From the NCBI GenBank assembly GCA_013334735.1, contig JAAXXA010000076.1, forward strand, positions 1-9,155: DNA of 9,155 bases. Direction: 5' to 3'. The position numbers were made by a program, and so were the translations under genes. Of this stretch, positions 6,302 through 9,155 are shown piece by piece (position 1 is the stretch's first letter; each line of letters starts with the position of its first letter). The notes beneath the pieces are model-generated. The model had not been told where the DNA came from. It made no database searches and saw only the letters and a program-made list of their open reading frames with translations. Source of the stretch: Bacteroidota bacterium. GTDB taxonomy: Bacteria > Bacteroidota > Bacteroidia > Bacteroidales > CG2-30-32-10.

Positions 6302-8059
6302 ATGGAAAATTCAGCAAAATTTAAAGTAGACCCAGCTCTGACAAAGATTTTAGGTGAGAGTTACACGTCTGTGGAGGCAGCTATCAAAGAATTAGTTGAC
6401 AACTGTTATGATGCTGATGCAACTTCTGTTTCTGTCGATTTTCCAAATCCGTTTGACCATTCAAAAATTATTATAAAGGATAATGGAGATGGTATGACAC
6501 CAAATGAAATTAAAGAACAATATTTAAAAATAGCCAGTAGTAGGACTTCTAGAAAAGGTGATACAACTTATGGTAAAAAAAGGAAAGTTAAAGGACGAAA
6601 AGGAATTGGTAAATTTGCAGGATTAATGATTGCAAGTTTAATGGTGGTTCAAACCAAAGCACGAGGACAAGAAACAAGTATAGTGATTTCAAAAGAGGAT
6701 ATTTTGGGAAAAGACAAGGACCTTGAAGCAATTAATTTGCCAATTTCCTCAAAATCATGTGACAAGAATGAACACGGAACAACCATAGTTTTAACTGGTA
6801 TTAATCAAAATTTCACATTCCCTAATCCGGAAAAACTCAAACAAATCTTATCGAGAGAATATTTAAGGGAAAATAACTTTAATATCACAGTAAACCGAGA
6901 AGAAGTCAGTGTTAAAGATATTCCAGGTCAGAAATTTGAAAAGGTAATTATTCTATCGAATGGGAAGACCGTTTCCGCTGTTGCTACAATTACAGATAAG
7001 GCTCATAAATATCATGGAGTAAATTATAGAGTTGATGGCAAGGTTGTTGGTAAACCAAATAATCTTCTGTCAGAAAATGAACTAATACCACAAAAGCTTC
7101 AAAAGAGATTACATGTTGAGGTAAATGCTGATTGTTTATTAAATGACACAACAGCTGATTGGGGTGAAATAAATGAAAGTAGCAAATTAAAACAAGAAAT
7201 TGAAGAAGCTTTGGAAAGTTGGATGGTTGAAATTCTTCAAGAGGGCTGTAAAAAAGAGGTGAATCTTGCAAAAGCACGACATCAGAAAAAAATTAACGCA
7301 TATTTATCGAAATTACCAGAAAATAGAAAACAGTTTGCAAAATCTGCACTTGAAAAAGTTATTGAACGATTTTGGACTGAAGATGATAATAAGATTGATA
7401 CAATCATCTCAGTTATGATTGATGCTTTTGAAAAAGGGTATTATTGGTCAGTATTAGAGAACATTGACGAAGCAGATGACAATCATATTGAAAAATTAGC
7501 TGATGCTTTTAATGAATTTGGCTTATATGAGATTACCATGATGACTCATCAGGCATCGGCAAAAGCAAAATTTTTAGAAAAACTTCAAACTCTTATTGAC
7601 AGTCCTGATACATTAGAAGCTACAGTTCATCAAGCATTAGCCAATAATTTATGGGTTTTTGGTTATGAATATTCTCATTTTATATCAAATCAATCACTAA
7701 AAAAGGCTTGTGAACAGCTCTGTGACAGATTCTACAAAGGAGAGAATGCAAATAAAAGACCTGATTTATTTTTAGGGATGGCATTTAATCGTGAAAGGCT
7801 ACTTATTGAATTTAAGAGACCATCACATGCATTGACAAGAATTGATGAAGCCCAAGCTCAACGATATAGGGACGAGCTTTCAACAATGTTCCCAAATGAC
7901 AGAATCATTGTAAAATTAATTGGCGGTAGTACTGGTGATAAAATAATACAACAAAACAACGCTAATGATTTGACATATCACTCATTTACTGAGATAATTT
8001 CTAATGCAAGAGCAAATTACGAATGGTTGATTAATGAATTAACACAATCAAATGGATAG
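6302..8059 (+). CDS. GHKL (MORC/Hsp90-like) ATPase with C-terminal Shedu-like PD-(D/E)xK nuclease domain
   Basis: The 585-residue product combines two activities. Residues 1 to about 200 form a GHKL ATPase: N-box EAAIKELVDN (E30 and N34 as the catalytic and Mg-binding positions), G1 box DNGDGM (60-65), glycine-rich lid GRKGIGKFAG (98-107) and HGTT (158-161). A second, transducer-like part spans about 210-330 and a helical linker about 330-435. Residues about 436-580 look like a PD-(D/E)xK nuclease of the Shedu/DUF4263 type: LEATVHQALANNLWVFGYEY (438-457), RPD (486-488) and IEFKRPS (502-508), giving D488, E503 and K505. Prokaryotic MORC-like ATPases occur in restriction-like systems and Shedu is an anti-phage nuclease, so a stand-alone defence role with ATP-gated DNA cleavage is a reasonable inference. 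The gene lies alone between two repeat tails. ATG 6302 immediately precedes the domain; no Shine-Dalgarno is seen. Confidence 0.8.
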   Translation: MENSAKFKVDPALTKILGESYTSVEAAIKELVDNCYDADATSVSVDFPNPFDHSKIIIKDNGDGMTPNEIKEQYLKIASSRTSRKGDTTYGKKRKVKGRKGIGKFAGLMIASLMVVQTKARGQETSIVISKEDILGKDKDLEAINLPISSKSCDKNEHGTTIVLTGINQNFTFPNPEKLKQILSREYLRENNFNITVNREEVSVKDIPGQKFEKVIILSNGKTVSAVATITDKAHKYHGVNYRVDGKVVGKPNNLLSENELIPQKLQKRLHVEVNADCLLNDTTADWGEINESSKLKQEIEEALESWMVEILQEGCKKEVNLAKARHQKKINAYLSKLPENRKQFAKSALEKVIERFWTEDDNKIDTIISVMIDAFEKGYYWSVLENIDEADDNHIEKLADAFNEFGLYEITMMTHQASAKAKFLEKLQTLIDSPDTLEATVHQALANNLWVFGYEYSHFISNQSLKKACEQLCDRFYKGENANKRPDLFLGMAFNRERLLIEFKRPSHALTRIDEAQAQRYRDELSTMFPNDRIIVKLIGGSTGDKIIQQNNANDLTYHSFTEIISNARANYEWLINELTQSNG

Positions 8060-8105
8060 CAAAAGCACGGGGCATGGCATGCTGTATAAAAAATTGGGGA
8101 AATGT
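8060..8105. other. Spacer after the GHKL-nuclease gene
   Basis: This short gap holds GGCATGGCATGC and then AT-rich sequence up to the next RAYT leader. No hairpin with a T-tract, hence no convincing terminator, is visible. ATGGCATG also occurs just before copy 1 of the leader (about 3888-3896), so the sequence immediately outside the element may be partly shared. Confidence 0.3.
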
Positions 8106-8242
8106 GGGACGTTCCTGAAATCATGAACTTGCAATGAACACAATCCAGAGATGACTTTCTATGATACAAACCAACCAGTAGAGGTATGCCGAGAGTTTTA
8201 AGACTCGATTACCCAGGAAGGTTGCATCAGTGCAGAAAATAG
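8106..8242 (+). mobile_element. RAYT element remnant, copy 3 (leader plus a few codons)
   Basis: The conserved leader GGGACGTTCCTGAAATCATG starts at 8106, and ATG at 8186 opens a frame reading MPRVLRLDYPGRLHQ before a stop at 8240-8242. Only about 15 residues of the transposase N-terminus remain, and they have diverged from the other copies (VLRLDY for GPRLDS), so this looks like the oldest or most decayed copy. It is followed directly by tail module B, making a compact element of about 400 bp without a transposase. Confidence 0.75.
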
Positions 8243-8252
8243 GTGACGCAGT

Positions 8253-8509
8253 GCAATAGACACACAGATTTTTATTGTTTTTGCCGTTTTTTGTCGGTAA
8301 TCGTATATTTATTATTTGTAAAATGAGTTAGCCATGCATGATTTTGTATGGCGAAATTCAATTATTCCCCATTAAAATCCGCAAAGAGCACTTGGTTTGT
8401 AATAAACGCTACAAGGCGTACCCTATCAGTAAGACGCTTCTTTTTTGCGCTTATTCATCGAATATGTCGTGTAAGGCGCAATAGAGTAACGCATATAAGC
8501 AAGTTAGCG
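8253..8509 (+). repeat. RAYT-associated tail module, copy B
   Basis: This is homologous to copy A over its whole length but lacks the inserted block of about 85 bp. It begins at GCAATAG, carries hairpin TTGCCG/CGGTAA (8281-8300), TTTGTAAAATGA, TTTTGTATGGCGA, TTAAAATCCG, CCTATCA, GCTTATTC and GGCGCAATAG, and ends with GCTTAT (8449-8454) opposite ATAAGC (8495-8500), followed by GTTAGCG (8503-8509). The BRO-N gene begins 100 bp later, so the module again marks a gene-unit boundary. No coding frame of note is present. Confidence 0.65.
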
Positions 8510-8609
8510 ATCATTGTAACGTGACACAGCAGATAGCAACTACAATATGTAAATTATCATTTTTTTTGGACAGTAAAATCGAAATGACAGTATAGGTAAC
8601 ATTTAAATC

Positions 8610-8870
8610 ATGAGTAATAAAAAAATATCCATACGTTTTTTTGACGACCGCGAAGTGCGAGCTGTTTGGGATGAGCAAAATGCCAAGTGGTTGTTTAGTG
8701 TGTTGGATATTGTAGCTTTGCTTACTGACCAGGATGACTACACCAAAACTCGCAACTATTGTAAATATCTTAAAGCTAAATTGAAAAAAGAAAAAAACGA
8801 GTTGGTTAGTGCCACTACCCAACTGAAACTTTTGGCGAGTGGCGAGAGGGGGACGTTCCTGAAATCATGA
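8610..8870 (+). CDS. BRO-N domain protein, 3' end replaced by a RAYT leader (truncated)
   Basis: The frame encodes 86 residues starting MSNKKISIRFFDDREVRAVW and containing WLFSVLDIVALLTDQDDY, YCKYLKAKLKKE and NELVSATTQLKL, the recognisable N-terminal BRO (phage antirepressor-type) domain. BRO-N proteins bind DNA and are found in phage antirepressors and in bacterial islands, often with a further C-terminal domain. Family-like sequence stops at about residue 78 (nucleotide 8844). The last residues, RGTFLKS, are read from the conserved repeat leader that begins at 8850, so the gene was cut by that element. No continuation of the BRO frame is visible after the element. The preceding 100 bp is AT-rich, with AGGTAA upstream of the ATG as a weak ribosome binding site. 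It is probably non-functional, but the frame is open. Confidence 0.7.
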   Translation: MSNKKISIRFFDDREVRAVWDEQNAKWLFSVLDIVALLTDQDDYTKTRNYCKYLKAKLKKEKNELVSATTQLKLLASGERGTFLKS

Positions 8871-9085
8871 ACTTGCAATGACCAGAATGCATCGTTAACT
8901 TTCTACGATACTAACCAACAAGTAGAGGCATGCCGAGAGGTCCAAGACTCGATTCGCTAGGCACGTTGCATCATGTGATTATCCGGGGAATAGAAAAAAG
9001 AGAGATTTTTGCCCGATATATTCGTAAGAGGGGGACATCCTATATTGAAACTTCCAAAAACAAATTTTTCCAGATAACACAATAA
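8844..9085 (+). mobile_element. RAYT element remnant, copy 4, inside the BRO-N gene
   Basis: The leader starts at 8850, and ATG 8930 opens a frame MPRGPRLDSLGTLHHVIIRG that stays family-like to EKREI (about 26 residues, nucleotide 9007), then runs through unrelated sequence to TAA at 9083-9085. There is no HUH motif. AGAGGGGGAC occurs at 8845-8854 and again at 9027-9036, followed both times by a TCCT-containing block, so either a second diverged leader or a direct repeat closes the fragment. Near identity to copies 1 and 2 suggests recent arrival. Confidence 0.75.
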
Positions 9086-9155
9086 TCCCACCAGTGCATT
9101 TTAAAGCACGAAAAAAAGAGGCGGGTTGCTCACCGTTAAAGAATCTCGTACCTTA
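9086..9155. other. Window end, no feature seen
   Basis: AT-rich sequence with a short G-rich stretch (GAGGCGGG) follows copy 4. I see no gene start, no continuation of the BRO-N protein and no convincing hairpin with a T-tract. Confidence 0.3.

Noticed and set aside
8511..8822. Minus-strand open frame opposite BRO-N
   Set aside because: It is antisense to a recognisable BRO-N domain.
3898..9007. CRISPR array from the recurrent short repeats
   Set aside because: Repeats are few, long, irregularly spaced and protein-coding in part; there are no regular spacers and no cas genes.

Overview
The window looks like a genomic island of an AT-rich bacterium. The organism cannot be fixed from the sequence. 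The RAYT/IS200-like transposase remnants (N-terminus MPRGPRLDSLGTLHH) resemble those I associate with Desulfobacterota of the Geobacter/Desulfuromonas kind. The AT-rich cargo genes, which mostly lack clear Shine-Dalgarno sequences, and the attC-like hairpin style also recall Bacteroidota. Cargo genes are low in GC, while the transposase-derived stretches (especially about 5570-5890) are visibly richer, so the region is a mosaic.

Layout. Positions 1-3765 hold the distal part of a DNA phosphorothioation (Dnd) operon: the last codons of an upstream gene (probably dndC), dndD (SMC-like ATPase), and a dndE whose product carries a large C-terminal HerA/FtsK-like ATPase domain. The genes overlap by 14 and 17 bp, as expected for translational coupling. 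No dndFGH restriction genes follow.

From about 3770 to the end the window is a string of single-gene units separated by repeats. The gene products are a six-CxxC zinc protein with an HNH-like core (4169-5068), a GHKL (MORC/Hsp90-like) ATPase joined to a Shedu-like PD-(D/E)xK nuclease domain (6302-8059), and a truncated BRO-N protein (8610-8870). Each gap holds a degraded RAYT element: a highly conserved leader of about 80 bp plus a 5' coding fragment of varying length. In two gaps this is followed by a conserved tail module ending in an attC-like inverted repeat and GTTATGC or GTTAGCG. The zinc-protein unit is bounded on both sides by the identical 11-mer CCAAAACGTTA, and its 3' boundary is a good imperfect hairpin with TAAC/GTTA ends, like an integron attC site.

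Interpretation. I read this as a defence island: phosphorothioation genes followed by a cassette-like array carrying at least one probable stand-alone defence gene. RAYT-derived repeats have colonised, or helped form, the cassette boundaries. The strongest leads are the DndE-ATPase fusion, the GHKL-nuclease fusion, and the attC-like/RAYT composite boundaries. No integrase gene, tRNA, rRNA or CRISPR array is visible.
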